Shown here piece by piece: positions 17,630 to 26,076 of a stretch of 64,000 nucleotides of DNA. The stretch is from Streptomyces asiaticus (GTDB lineage Bacteria; Actinomycetota; Actinomycetes; Streptomycetales; Streptomycetaceae): the NCBI RefSeq assembly GCF_018138715.1, contig NZ_JAGSHX010000006.1:7812001-7876000 (forward strand), in the 5' to 3' direction. The notes under the pieces were generated by a model. The model was not told the DNA's origin. It saw only the letters and a program-made list of their open reading frames with translations, and did no database searches. How positions within the stretch are numbered: the stretch's first letter is position 1; every line of letters begins with the position of its first letter. Both the position numbers and the translations under genes were made by a program.

Positions 17630-17675
17630 GGAGGCGGGTCGAGCGCTCACGGCCGTGAGCGCTCGACCCGCCTCC
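17630..17675. terminator. strong perfect hairpin terminator
   Basis: A 21-bp perfect stem with the self-complementary loop GGCC starts 20 bp after the hydrolase stop. The arms begin GAGGCGGGTCGAGC and return GCTCGACCCGCCTC. There is no T-tract, which is common for actinomycete terminators. Confidence 0.8.
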
Positions 17676-17765
17676 CAGTGTTTCAACGAGCGGTCGGCGA
17701 CCGCACACCACGAAGAAAGCGCAGAAACATCGTAAGGATGGTCATGTCCGCCACAGGCACAGACG

Positions 17766-18051
17766 CGCCAACTGCATCATCGACGCTCTCACCGAGGCCG
17801 GCCTCAACCGCTGGGCAGACAAGAGCTACCAGGGCGCAGGCGGCACGGTCCGGCTCCCCTGCCCCGGTCGATGGGACAGCCTCTCCGCCGGTCAGTAGGC
17901 CGTCAATCGGACCCACACCAAGGTCCGGGCTCCGGTCGAACAGGCCGTGCCCACCCTCAAGTCCTGGCGACTCCTCTGCAAACTCCGCCGCTCAACGACC
18001 CGGATCACCAGCCCCGTCCAAGCCGTCCTCAGCCTCCATCTGGCCAGCTGA
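17766..18051 (+). mobile_element. second IS5-family transposase remnant
   Basis: The frame reads CIIDALTEAGLNRWADKSYQ, GRWDSLSAGQ, then an in-frame TAG, then AVNRTHTKVRAPVEQAVPTL and SWRLLCKLRRSTTRIT. It matches the C-terminal third of the IS5-type remnant at 14640-15162. The stop codon and missing N-terminal two thirds show it is dead. Confidence 0.6.
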
Positions 18052-18125
18052 GACTGAGGTTGGAAAAGGCTCAGTGTCTCTCATCCCGATTGTGTTAACT
18101 CGAGTTGTTGTTGACTCGTTTCTTC

Positions 18126-18362
18126 GCATCGGTTTGTACGTGGAGAGGTTGTCCAGGACGACATGGATCTGGGTCCCCGCGTGCGCCTTGATGGCCTTCT
18201 CCAAGAAGGCCAGGAAGCTTGCTCCATTCCGGTTCGACTTGCACTCGCTCAGCACTTCACCAGTCGTGACGTTCAGTGCGGCGAACAGGTTCGTGGCGCC
18301 GTGCCGCACATAGTCGTGGGTGCGCTTCTCGACGGCCCCCTCCAGGACCTGCTGGACCGGCA
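18126..18362 (-). mobile_element. IS630-family transposase fragment
   Basis: The minus strand encodes KRTHDYVRHGATNLFAALNV then FLAFLEKAIKAHAGTQIHVV and LDNLSTYK, which is the DDE_3 core (second Asp in DN) of IS630 elements. Both ends are lost: the first catalytic Asp region and everything after STYK are missing. It abuts the IS5 remnant, so two elements are stacked here. Confidence 0.7.
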
Positions 18363-18461
18363 TCTGCGCCACCTGCCACCAACCCCTGACCAGCAAAACC
18401 ACACCAAGATCAAGACAGACCTAACGGAGTCCTACTAGTCGGTCTCCCGCGGCCGGTTCGA

Positions 18462-19334
18462 TCACGAGACTTGGAAGGATCGCTTGGACAGCCCGAACCG
18501 GTAGCCCTCGATCGTCGTCCGGACGGGCGCTTCGGCGTCGGTCGCGACTCCGAGGGTGACGAACATCGGCGTGTAGTGCTCGACGGTGGGGTGCGCGAAG
18601 AGCACTCCGGGGGCGAGGCTGCGGTAGTTCATCAAGGTGTCGAGGTCACCACGGGCGAGGGCGTCGGCCGCCCAGGCATCGAAGTCGGCGGACCAGGACG
18701 GCACGACGTTGTGCACGAACTGGTCCCGGGTGAGGAAGGGAACCCCGTGCGTCATGTAGCCCGACCCGACCACGAGCACGCCTTCCTCGCGCAGACCCCG
18801 CAGCCGACCGCCGATGTCCATCAGCCGGGCGGGGGCGTGTGTGGGCAAGGACATCTGCAGGACCGGAACGTCGCCGTAGGGGTACATGGTTTTCAACGGG
18901 ACCCACGCACCGTGGTCCAGGCCGCGGCTGGCGTGTTGGTGGACCGGTTCGCTGTCCGGCATCGAGGCCGCGACCCGGGCGGCCAGTGCGCTGGCGTCCG
19001 GTGTTTCGTAGGTCATTTGGAAGTACCGCTGGGCGAAGCCCCCGAAGTCGTAGACCAACGGCGTGTCAGGGCCCGACGCCGACAGGCTGAGCGGCACCGA
19101 TTCCCAGTGCGCGCTGACGATCAGGATCGCCGTCGGCTTGGGCAGCGCCTGGGACCAGCCGAACAGCTCGCTCATCCACACCGCGTCCTCGAACAGCGCC
19201 GGAGAGCCATGGCTGAGGTAGAGCGCGGGCATCGGCCCATCGGCCGGCGTCCAGCGACGCTGATCGCGACTGGCGGGAGCCTGCACTCTCATGAACTGGT
19301 CGTAAACGGCCGCAGGATCGGCAGCAGCATTCAT
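18462..19334 (-). CDS. LigB/DODA-type extradiol dioxygenase
   Basis: Class III ring-cleaving dioxygenase family protein of 290 residues. Metal-ligand candidates are the His in LYLSHGSPALF near residue 44, HWES near 86, and the later His in RGLDHGAWVPL near 150, with GYMTHG near 200. The group includes plant DODA and bacterial 4,5-DOPA dioxygenase-like proteins (YgiD). It is therefore a catechol-type dioxygenase of a fold unrelated to the VOC enzyme at the window start. The start at 19334 opens with MNAAADPAAVYDQF; the longer frame upstream runs into a broken dehydrogenase gene. Confidence 0.82.
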   Translation of the reverse strand: MNAAADPAAVYDQFMRVQAPASRDQRRWTPADGPMPALYLSHGSPALFEDAVWMSELFGWSQALPKPTAILIVSAHWESVPLSLSASGPDTPLVYDFGGFAQRYFQMTYETPDASALAARVAASMPDSEPVHQHASRGLDHGAWVPLKTMYPYGDVPVLQMSLPTHAPARLMDIGGRLRGLREEGVLVVGSGYMTHGVPFLTRDQFVHNVVPSWSADFDAWAADALARGDLDTLMNYRSLAPGVLFAHPTVEHYTPMFVTLGVATDAEAPVRTTIEGYRFGLSKRSFQVS

Positions 19335-19381
19335 GGTTGACCTTACTAGGTGGTTTGTGGAGACGAACGTCTGTCTCGAAC

Positions 19382-19809
19382 TCAGAAGGTGACCCGCGAG
19401 TGATGCCCCAGGGCGAGGATGGCGAGTCCTTCGGCGGCGTGGTCGAGTCGAGGACCTGGGCGACGCTGACCTGCATGGAGCCTTCCGCGCCCTTTGTCGC
19501 GACCGGAGTGGTGACCGCGCGGGTGGCGTATGCCGTGGCGGCGGGGAGTTGTTGCACCACGGAGGACCCGACCCTGCCGGACGTGCCGTTGACCAGGACC
19601 TCGCTGCCGGCGTCGGCGGCGTCGTCGAGGCTGTCGACGTACTCGTGCGGAACCATGCCGGACTTGGCACCGGCGGCGAGGATGTTGTCGACGGGGTTGA
19701 GCCCGGCCGCCTTGACAGGAATCAGGACGGCGTCCTTGCCGACTTCCGCGATCGGGACGTCGCCAAGGGTGGGCCGGCCGTAGGCGGCGGAGATGCGCAG
19801 TGCGCGCAT
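19382..19809 (-). pseudogene. MDR-family NADP-dependent oxidoreductase with internal deletions
   Basis: It opens MRALRISAAYGRPTLGDVPI and VKAAGLNPVDNILAAG, typical of zinc-less quinone-oxidoreductase-like MDR enzymes of about 310 residues. It then skips from PHEY to AGSEVLVNGTSGRVGSSVVQ (nucleotide-binding motif), and again to a C-terminal VSVAQVLD. The final LDHAAEGLAILALGHHSRV is in a different frame. Roughly half of the coding sequence is gone. It lies between two dioxygenase genes of the same strand and was probably part of their operon. Confidence 0.72.
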
Positions 19810-19930
19810 GGTTGTTCTCCGGTTGTTGTGGCGTGATGTCGATCAGGTGTTGCGCTTCTTCAGACGACGAGCCGGCATGGTCGGCGCAGGTGCTTGCCGC
19901 GCTCCGCTGCGTGTGCCGACTCTGCACCGT

Positions 19931-20806
19931 CTACTGTGGAGTAGCAGTGGCGCCTTCGGCCGTGGGGCGTAAGACGAAGTCGTAGGTGAGGGTGCGGTAA
20001 GGCTGGTCGAATCCGCGAGCGTGATGGTCGTCATGGCGGGTAGTGGTCTTGACCGCGTCGGCGGGGATAGCGCCTTCGATGGTGCTGGCGACCAGTGGGT
20101 CGCCGTCGAAGTAGATCTGGGTGGTCAGTGGTAGGCATCCGTCGGCGGAGACGATCGCGTGGATGTGCAGCGGGCGCAGTCCTTGAAGCTGCAACGCTCG
20201 GGTCAGTGTGGCGAGTGGGCTGTCCGTGGCCAGGCCGAAGGTTTCGGTGCCGGGCATCACTGTGCGGAACTCGTAGCGGCCGTCAGCATCGGTGATGATT
20301 CTGGCGCGGAGGTTGTTGGCGGGGATGCCGGTGGAGTCGTTGGGGATATTCAGCGGCTCGAAGTCGCTGGTGTCCATGCCGGAATAGACGTTGTTGGCGT
20401 CGATCTGCCAGATCTCCAGGGCGGCTCCGGCCAGCGGGTCGCCTGTGGTGGTGCGTACGGTCCCGGACACGATGAGGGGTTCGCCGGGTTCGTCGGGGCG
20501 CATGGGCAGGACGGCGGGGCTGTGCAGGACGGGGGCTCCGGGGCGGTGGGCGGGGCCCTCCATCTCCCAGTGACTCGCGCCGTCCTTCTCCGGATGGGCG
20601 TAGGTCGCGCCCTCGGTTCCCTTGAGGACGGTCTTGTAGAACAGGATGCTCGCGGAAGGCAGTTCGCCGGCGTCGGCGACCTGCTGCAGCCATCCGATCG
20701 TGGCAAACAGCTCCTCGAGGGTGACCTGGTGTTTGAGGATGACGTCGTCGACGGCGCGGCGCAGATCGGTGAACACGACCTGCAGTCGGCTTGGGGACTC
20801 GCTCAC
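19931..20806 (-). CDS. intradiol dioxygenase, hydroxyquinol/chlorocatechol 1,2-dioxygenase type
   Basis: Fe(III) intradiol enzyme of 291 residues that would cleave a catechol or hydroxyquinol between the hydroxyls. The N-terminal dimerisation helices (VTLEELFATIGWLQQVAD) are typical, and the metal ligands are visible as Tyr in IDANNVYSGMD, Tyr in DGRYEFRTVMPG, and two His in RPLHIHAIVS. The group boundary between hydroxyquinol and catechol enzymes cannot be settled by eye. The GTG start at 20806 has AGGAG upstream and overlaps the stop of the broken hydrolase gene by 4 nt. It is expected to act with the decarboxylase-like gene at 21640. Confidence 0.85.
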   Translation of the reverse strand: MSESPSRLQVVFTDLRRAVDDVILKHQVTLEELFATIGWLQQVADAGELPSASILFYKTVLKGTEGATYAHPEKDGASHWEMEGPAHRPGAPVLHSPAVLPMRPDEPGEPLIVSGTVRTTTGDPLAGAALEIWQIDANNVYSGMDTSDFEPLNIPNDSTGIPANNLRARIITDADGRYEFRTVMPGTETFGLATDSPLATLTRALQLQGLRPLHIHAIVSADGCLPLTTQIYFDGDPLVASTIEGAIPADAVKTTTRHDDHHARGFDQPYRTLTYDFVLRPTAEGATATPQ

Positions 20807-21590
20807 GTGCGTTGGCTCCTTTTCGGGACGGGGACAGTGCGGTTCGGGCGGACGCGGTGACGCGTCAGGAAATCGAGTGCGGCGGCGTTCCAGTCCGGCG
20901 GCGCTTCCCAGAGCGCCGCGTGACCGACCTCGTCGAGGACGCGGAATTCCGTGCTGGGCAGATGTCGGGCGAGGTGTCTCATGAGGGCCGGCGGTGTCAG
21001 CAGGTCGGCGGTACCGACGAGCAACAGGATGGGCATGGTGAGGTCGGCCGGCCGAGCGGAAGTGCTCGGTGTGCGGGTCCCGCTCCCGAAAGTGAATTCC
21101 CGCTCTTGGTGTGCGGTGGCCCGAACCGCCTCCCAGCACCGACTCCTTCGGGGTGAAGTGCGCGGTATCCGGCCGGACAGTTGCGATAGATGCCAGGGCG
21201 GCGAGGTGAGTCAGGCGTGACACGCCGGGCTTGCATCTCGAGGTAGTCGGCGTCGGCGAGCCCGCCGACGGTCCCGCTGAGCGCCAGCGAGGTGACGCGC
21301 TCCGGGTGGAGGAGGCTGCACTCCAACGCGATCGGGCCGCTGGCGGCCGCGGCGACCAGGTGTGCCGGTCCACACCGAGGTGGTCCAGCAGGTAGTGCAG
21401 GTCTGCCAGGTCGTCGACGCGGTCCACAGCTTCCGCGCGGGGAGGGCGACGCGTGCCGCGGCGGTTGTAGGCGACGACCCGGAAGCCGGCCGAGACGACC
21501 TCGCCGACCTGGTGCCCCCAACCGTCCGCCGACCCCGAGGCGGGGTGCAGGAACGCGACTGCATCCCCACCACTACCCGAATACAGCGGC
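20803..21590 (-). pseudogene. alpha/beta-hydrolase, multiply frameshifted
   Basis: Pieces of an alpha/beta hydrolase are spread over three minus frames: YNRRGT and DRVDDLADLHYLLDHLGVDR near 21370-21460, GPIALECSLLHPERVTSLAL near 21280, and a C-terminal MPILLLVGTADLLTPPALMR then EVGHAALWEAPPDWNAA at 20803-21036 with the catalytic Asp and His regions. The nucleophile elbow has decayed to AAASGP. The 3' end overlaps the dioxygenase start (GTGA), so the gene was coupled to it, as lactone hydrolases often are. It is not functional as it stands. Confidence 0.7.
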
Positions 21591-21639
21591 CTCCCGGCCA
21601 GGCAGAACCGGCACGCGAACCCCCTTTCGGCGCGATCGG

Positions 21640-22629
21640 TCAGCGCCGGATTCCGGCGACGAGCTTTTCCCAGTTACGGAAGGCGATACGTTCGCGGTCG
21701 GCCTCGCCAATCGGTGCCGTTTCCAGGAAACGCCGTGCGGATCCGGTACGCTCCCGGTTGAACGGGTAGTCCGAGGCATACATGATCCGCTCGACTCCCA
21801 CCGTCTCCAGGCTCCACCGCAGGTACTTGTGGCTGGAGATGCCGCCCGGGGTGATGAAAATGTTCGAGCGGAAGTACTCCGCGATCGGATGCCGCAGGTC
21901 GGTGAGTTTGTCCATGGCCGCGACGCGGTCGAGGTAGAACAGCACCACCTCGCCCCAGTGCCCCAGGATGACCTGCAGCTTGGGGAACCGGTCGAACACG
22001 CCGCCGACGATCATCCGGAGCACGGTCAGCCCGGCGTCGTAGTGCCAACCGAACGCCCCGGTCGCCAGCATGCTGTCCACCGGCTCACCGAAACCGCGGT
22101 AGTAGGCCGCGGTGACGGCCGGGAACGGAACACTGGGATGCAGGTAGATCGGTGCGCGCAGATCCTCGGCGGCCTCGTAGACGTCCCAGAATCCGGGCGC
22201 GTCCAGAGCCCGGCCACCGGAGTTCGCGTTGACCAGCGCGCCACTGAGCCCCAGCTCGGTGACCGCACGCCGCAATTCCTCGGCCGCGGCCGACGGCGCG
22301 GAGGTGGCGAGCGCCGCGAACCCCTGGAAACGCCCCGGGTGGCGGCGCACGGCGGCAGCGATCGCGTCGTTCGTGGGCGCCTGCAAGGGGACTGCCTCCG
22401 CCGCGTCGAGGTTCTGCAGCCCCGGCGTCGTCAGCGACAGCACCGCGGTGTCGATCCCGGCGTCCTCCATCGCGGCGATGCGTCCGCCGCCCAGGTCCAG
22501 CAACGCCGGCGTGATGTCACTGGCGACAGCCCACTTCATCATCGGCTCGGCGAGCTGGGGGTCGCGCCGCTTCCACGCATCGAGCACGTCGGTGGTGACG
22601 AAGTGCTCTTCGAGCCCGTAAAGCTTCAT
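21640..22629 (-). CDS. amidohydrolase-family decarboxylase/hydrolase
   Basis: ACMSD-type amidohydrolase of 329 residues. It starts YGLEEHF, with the ExH metal pair of gamma-resorcylate decarboxylase, and continues with AVLSLTTPG, FQGFAAL, IYLHPSVPF and the late Asp in YASDYPFNRE. It is a paralogue of the gene at 6828, which has EEAF instead. Together with the intradiol dioxygenase it fits a gamma-resorcylate-to-hydroxyquinol style route, although the hydroxylase of that route is at 2350 and not adjacent. It is 6 bp upstream-adjacent to the FMN reductase gene on the same strand. Confidence 0.8.
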   Translation of the reverse strand: MKLYGLEEHFVTTDVLDAWKRRDPQLAEPMMKWAVASDITPALLDLGGGRIAAMEDAGIDTAVLSLTTPGLQNLDAAEAVPLQAPTNDAIAAAVRRHPGRFQGFAALATSAPSAAAEELRRAVTELGLSGALVNANSGGRALDAPGFWDVYEAAEDLRAPIYLHPSVPFPAVTAAYYRGFGEPVDSMLATGAFGWHYDAGLTVLRMIVGGVFDRFPKLQVILGHWGEVVLFYLDRVAAMDKLTDLRHPIAEYFRSNIFITPGGISSHKYLRWSLETVGVERIMYASDYPFNRERTGSARRFLETAPIGEADRERIAFRNWEKLVAGIRR

Positions 22630-22635
22630 CGAGAC

Positions 22636-23199
22636 TCAGCTTCGGACGGACTTGAGCGCGCCGGCCCAGGACTCAAGCTGGCCGAACAGGACGGAAGCAG
22701 CGTTGTCGTGTATCGCGGAGGGCTTGAACACCGAGAAGTTCTCGAAGTCGGTGAGCAACGAGAACGACAGCTGCTGGCGCACGTGGGCCAGTTGCAACTC
22801 GCTCGAGATCGCCCGCAGGTGCTCGATCGCCCGCGTACCGCCGAGCGAGCCGTACGACACGAAGGCTGCTGCCTTGTTGTTCCACTCGGCGTAGAGGTAG
22901 TCGATGGCGTTCTTCAGCACCCCGGAGGTGGAGTGGTTGTACTCCGGGGTGACGAAGACGTATCCGTCGAACTCCTTGATCTTGGCGGACCAGGCCTTCG
23001 TGTTCTCGCCCGCGTACACGCCCCTGCTCGCCGGCACGGCCTCGTCCAGGTGCGGCAGCGGGTAGTCGAGCAGGTCGATCAGCTCGTAGTCGGCGTTCGC
23101 CCGCTCCTTGGCCTTGGCCAGTACCCAGTTCGCCACCGCTTCACCGTTACGGCCGGGGCGGGTGCTGCCGAGGATGATGGCGAGCTTCAGGTCGCTCAT
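22636..23199 (-). CDS. NADPH-dependent FMN/quinone reductase
   Basis: Flavodoxin-like reductase of 187 residues with the phosphate loop LGSTRPGRNGE near residue 10, FVTPEYNHSTSGVLKNAIDY near 75 and SYGSLGG near 110, all standard for the chromate/azo/quinone reductase family. It probably supplies reduced flavin or protects against quinones made by ring hydroxylation. The ATG at 23199 has GAAGGG upstream. It is the first gene of the minus-strand cluster and directly faces two MarR-type palindromes. Confidence 0.85.
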   Translation of the reverse strand: MSDLKLAIILGSTRPGRNGEAVANWVLAKAKERANADYELIDLLDYPLPHLDEAVPASRGVYAGENTKAWSAKIKEFDGYVFVTPEYNHSTSGVLKNAIDYLYAEWNNKAAAFVSYGSLGGTRAIEHLRAISSELQLAHVRQQLSFSLLTDFENFSVFKPSAIHDNAASVLFGQLESWAGALKSVRS

Positions 23200-23225
23200 G
23201 GATAGCCCTTCCGATCGGGACACAC

Positions 23226-23278
23226 TCACACTTGAATGTTCAAGTGTGAACCTAGCCTACCTCGCTTGAATGTTCAAG
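23226..23278. promoter_or_regulatory. twin MarR-type operators between divergent genes
   Basis: Two inverted repeats share the core CTTGAA-TG-TTCAAG. The first (23226-23249) is perfect over 11 bp per arm around a central TG; the second (23265-23278) has 6-bp arms. Their centres are 34 bp apart. They lie between the FMN reductase and the MarR gene, so autoregulation plus control of the minus-strand cluster is likely. TTGAA-TTCAA arms are common for MarR/HxlR binding sites. Confidence 0.7.
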
Positions 23279-23311
23279 TCAGGCTCTCGGTGACATGGGT
23301 ATGCTGCGCAC

Positions 23312-23797
23312 ATGTCTGCCCCAGGGGAGTCCAAGATGTCCGAGCCACGCTGGCTCAGCGGTGATCAGCTGGCGGCGTGGCGCGGGTTCATGAAGCTCCT
23401 CCAGAGGCTGCCGGCGGCGCTGGAGTCGCAGCTCCAGCAGGACTCGAAGCTCAGCTTCATCGAGTACCACGTGCTGGCGCACCTGTCCGAGCAGCCCGGG
23501 CGCCGCCTGCGGATAAGCGAGCTCGCGGTCCTGGCCAACACGGAACTGTCCCGCCTGTCCCACATGATCGGTCGGCTCGAGAAGCGCGGGTTCGTGTGCC
23601 GCGAGCCCGACCCGCACAACGGGCGTTACACGCAGGCGATCCTGACCGAAGCCGGTTTCGCGTACCTGGCAGACGCGGCCCCTGGACACGTCAGCCAGGT
23701 GCTGGACCTGTTCATCAACGTCCTGGCCCCGGACGAGCTACGGACGCTGCGGCGGATCTCCGACAAGGTGCTCGCCCGCATCGAGTGTTCAGGGTGA
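23312..23797 (+). CDS. MarR-family transcriptional regulator
   Basis: MarR regulator of 161 residues. The winged HTH is intact: YHVLAHLSEQPGRRLRISEL, ANTELSRLSHMIGRLEKRGF, and the wing GRYTQAILTEAG with the typical D/N-GR. It is divergent from the FMN reductase cluster and separated by twin palindromes. It likely senses a phenolic ligand, as many MarR proteins do in catabolic clusters. A second in-frame ATG at 23336 (MSEPRW) is also possible. Confidence 0.88.
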   Translation: MSAPGESKMSEPRWLSGDQLAAWRGFMKLLQRLPAALESQLQQDSKLSFIEYHVLAHLSEQPGRRLRISELAVLANTELSRLSHMIGRLEKRGFVCREPDPHNGRYTQAILTEAGFAYLADAAPGHVSQVLDLFINVLAPDELRTLRRISDKVLARIECSG

Positions 23798-24046
23798 AAC
23801 GACGAGCCATCTGAACCAAGACACCACCCCTGCCCGCCCACGACCCGAGGAACCCTGGAGCACCCGACCTGCGCGTCGGGCCCCGGCCATACCCGTCGAC
23901 GACGAGCAACCGAACCCACCACCGCACACCCGCTCAGACCGGCTCAGATCGGCTCAGCCACCCGAAGCGAAACAGAGAGGCTAGGCTGTTCCCCCACTCC
24001 CGCCCTCGAAAACCGGCAATGCGGTGGTGAGCGAAGGGACGCAGCA

Positions 24047-25129
24047 GTGAACTCCCAGGGGCCGGCGTCGACGAAACAGCCGGATGAGTCCACCATCACC
24101 GCCTTCTTCGATACGCAGCTCTTCGAAGGCGCCGACCTCGACCGCCTGATCGAGCGAGCGGCGCTTTTCATGCGGGCCGCTGTGGGAAGGGTCAGGGACG
24201 ACGGGGGCGGCGTCGCCCGCAAGGGGTGTGGGGCACTGACGCCGGTGGGCAGCCCCTTGACCGCGTTCTCGGTGCCGGTGGTCGGCTCCGGCGGCCGGGT
24301 CTGGGTCGATGGCCTGCCCGAGCCCACGGCGCGTCACTTCCTCAACCGGCTGTCCGCCGCCGTGTCGATCATCGAGCGTTGGGGCGCGGCCTTGACGCAC
24401 ACGGAGTCCGAGCCGATCAGCGTGCTCATCAACGGCACATCGAGCGAGGCCGCGCACGAATCGGCGCTCACGCGGCTCGGCATCACCCGCGACACGGAGA
24501 TCCGAGTTCTGCTGTGCAGCGGCCCCGGCGCCGGCGTCGAGCACTTCGCGGAGGCGGTCGCGGACACGCAGAAGATCGTTGCCCGCACGGATCACCAGGG
24601 GAAAGCGGTGCTCCTCCTCATGGCGGACGGCGCGGACGGCGTCACCGTTCCGGGAGTCCCCGTCGACGTCCGGGCCGCGTACAGCAGGATCGTGCCGGCG
24701 GCACGCACCCGGGAAGCGTACGTCAACGCCCATGACGCGTACCTGTTCACCCGGCCCTCGCCGCACGACCGCGGCCCGTACCAGCCCATTCACGGCGTAC
24801 TGATCGACGGCGCGCGGCTCACCGGGCTTGCGGCCCTCTGCCGTCTCAGCCACGACGAGATCGACGCCGTGCCGGAGGTGGGGGTCCTCGCCGGACTGTT
24901 CGAGCAGTACGGCGAGCAGATCCTGCTCGTCCTGGAGGCTTACGCGATCACGGGCTCCTTGCGCAAGGCCGCGGCGCAGGTCTACCTGCACCACAATTCC
25001 GTGGCCTACTGGGTGCAGAAGGCCGAGGCCGAGCTCGGCTACTCGCTCGCCGAGCCGAACCGGCGCGCTCAGTTCTTCGTCACCGTGTGCCTGTACCGCC
25101 TCTGGAGGCAGCAGGACGAGCGAGTCTGA
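24047..25129 (+). CDS. PucR-type helix-turn-helix regulator
   Basis: Regulator of 360 residues with a C-terminal HTH_30 (PucR C-terminal) domain: LEAYAITGSLRKAAAQVYLH then HNSVAYWVQKAEAELG, near residues 300-335. The N-terminal and middle parts are not a standard purine-sensing domain; I recognise only a general mixed fold. Such regulators often control the gene next to them, here the acyl-CoA synthetase remnant and epoxide hydrolase. The GTG start at 24047 (GTGAACTCC) follows GGACGCAGCA, a modest ribosome-binding site. Confidence 0.78.
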   Translation: MNSQGPASTKQPDESTITAFFDTQLFEGADLDRLIERAALFMRAAVGRVRDDGGGVARKGCGALTPVGSPLTAFSVPVVGSGGRVWVDGLPEPTARHFLNRLSAAVSIIERWGAALTHTESEPISVLINGTSSEAAHESALTRLGITRDTEIRVLLCSGPGAGVEHFAEAVADTQKIVARTDHQGKAVLLLMADGADGVTVPGVPVDVRAAYSRIVPAARTREAYVNAHDAYLFTRPSPHDRGPYQPIHGVLIDGARLTGLAALCRLSHDEIDAVPEVGVLAGLFEQYGEQILLVLEAYAITGSLRKAAAQVYLHHNSVAYWVQKAEAELGYSLAEPNRRAQFFVTVCLYRLWRQQDERV

Positions 25130-25275
25130 TCGCCCCACCGCGCCGGTTGTCCTACATCACGGAGCAGACCTCGGACAGTTGCCCGATGTCGCACGCCCCG
25201 TCGCGTGCCATCGTCCTAGGCAATGCCAAGGTCGCGTGCCGTCCAGCACCCGAACGCAGAGGAGCCCGGTCCGGC

Positions 25276-26034
25276 ATGTACTCGCAAGACCCCGTTCGTC
25301 GTCCCCTCAACACGATCGACCTACTGGTGAACGCGCTCAACCAGGACCCGGGCCGCCCACTGCCGCACCTCCCGGACGGTCGGACAGCGACCGTCGGCGA
25401 GGTATGCGACGCGACATCCCAGTACGTGCAGGCGCTGACGAGCCTCGGCGTGGTCGAGGGGACTCGGGTGGCGCTGCTCTCCCGCAACCTGCCGGAGGTG
25501 CTGCACGCGACCCATGCCGCCCAGGTCGTAGGGGCCGTCTACATCCCCCTGCACCCGATGGGGTCGCAGCCCGACCACCTGCACACCGTGCGTGATGCCG
25601 GGGTCGAACTACTCATCTTCGAAGGCGGGCACTACGACGCGCGCGCGGCCGAGCTCGCCGGGGAAGTGCCGGGCCTGAGGCTCGTCGCGCTCGGGCGCAC
25701 GGAGCTCGCGGGGGACCTCCGCGATCTGGCCGCCTCGATGCGGCCGGAGCCTCTGCGGCCACCGATGCTGGACCCCGACGGTGCCGAGAGGATCTCGTAC
25801 TCCGGCGGAACGACGGGCAGCCCGAAGAGCGTGGCGACGCGGCGTGGCACCAGCGCGGCGCTGTGGAGCATCATGCTGGCCGAGGGGGACTGGCCGCGAC
25901 CGCCGCGCGTCCTGCCCTGCGCGCCGCTCAGCCACGCGGGCGGCACGATGTTCCTGCCGACGCTGCTGAGAGACGGCACGTTGCCGATCCACCCGGGATT
26001 CGATCCGCCGGCCGTGCTGCGGGCGCTCACGTGA
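25276..26034 (+). pseudogene. AMP-binding acyl-CoA synthetase, C-terminal half deleted
   Basis: The protein starts MYSQDPVRRPLNTIDLLVNA and has the ANL P-loop ISYSGGTTGSPKS near residue 178. It then ends with LPIHPGFDPPAVLRALT and a stop at residue 252, where family members run to about 500. The substrate pocket half, the hinge and the catalytic Lys are missing. The next gene starts only 42 bp later, so a deletion removed the 3' half. The remaining part cannot make a thioester. Confidence 0.75.
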
Positions 26035-26076
26035 GTGCCCGCCTGGAGGAGAAGTTTCCGATGAAACCGAGGAACG

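Noticed and set aside
19931..21427. A 498-codon minus frame suggesting a hydrolase-dioxygenase fusion
   Set aside because: Only the part from GTG 20806 downward is the dioxygenase; the upstream part is a frame of the broken hydrolase with no continuous fold.
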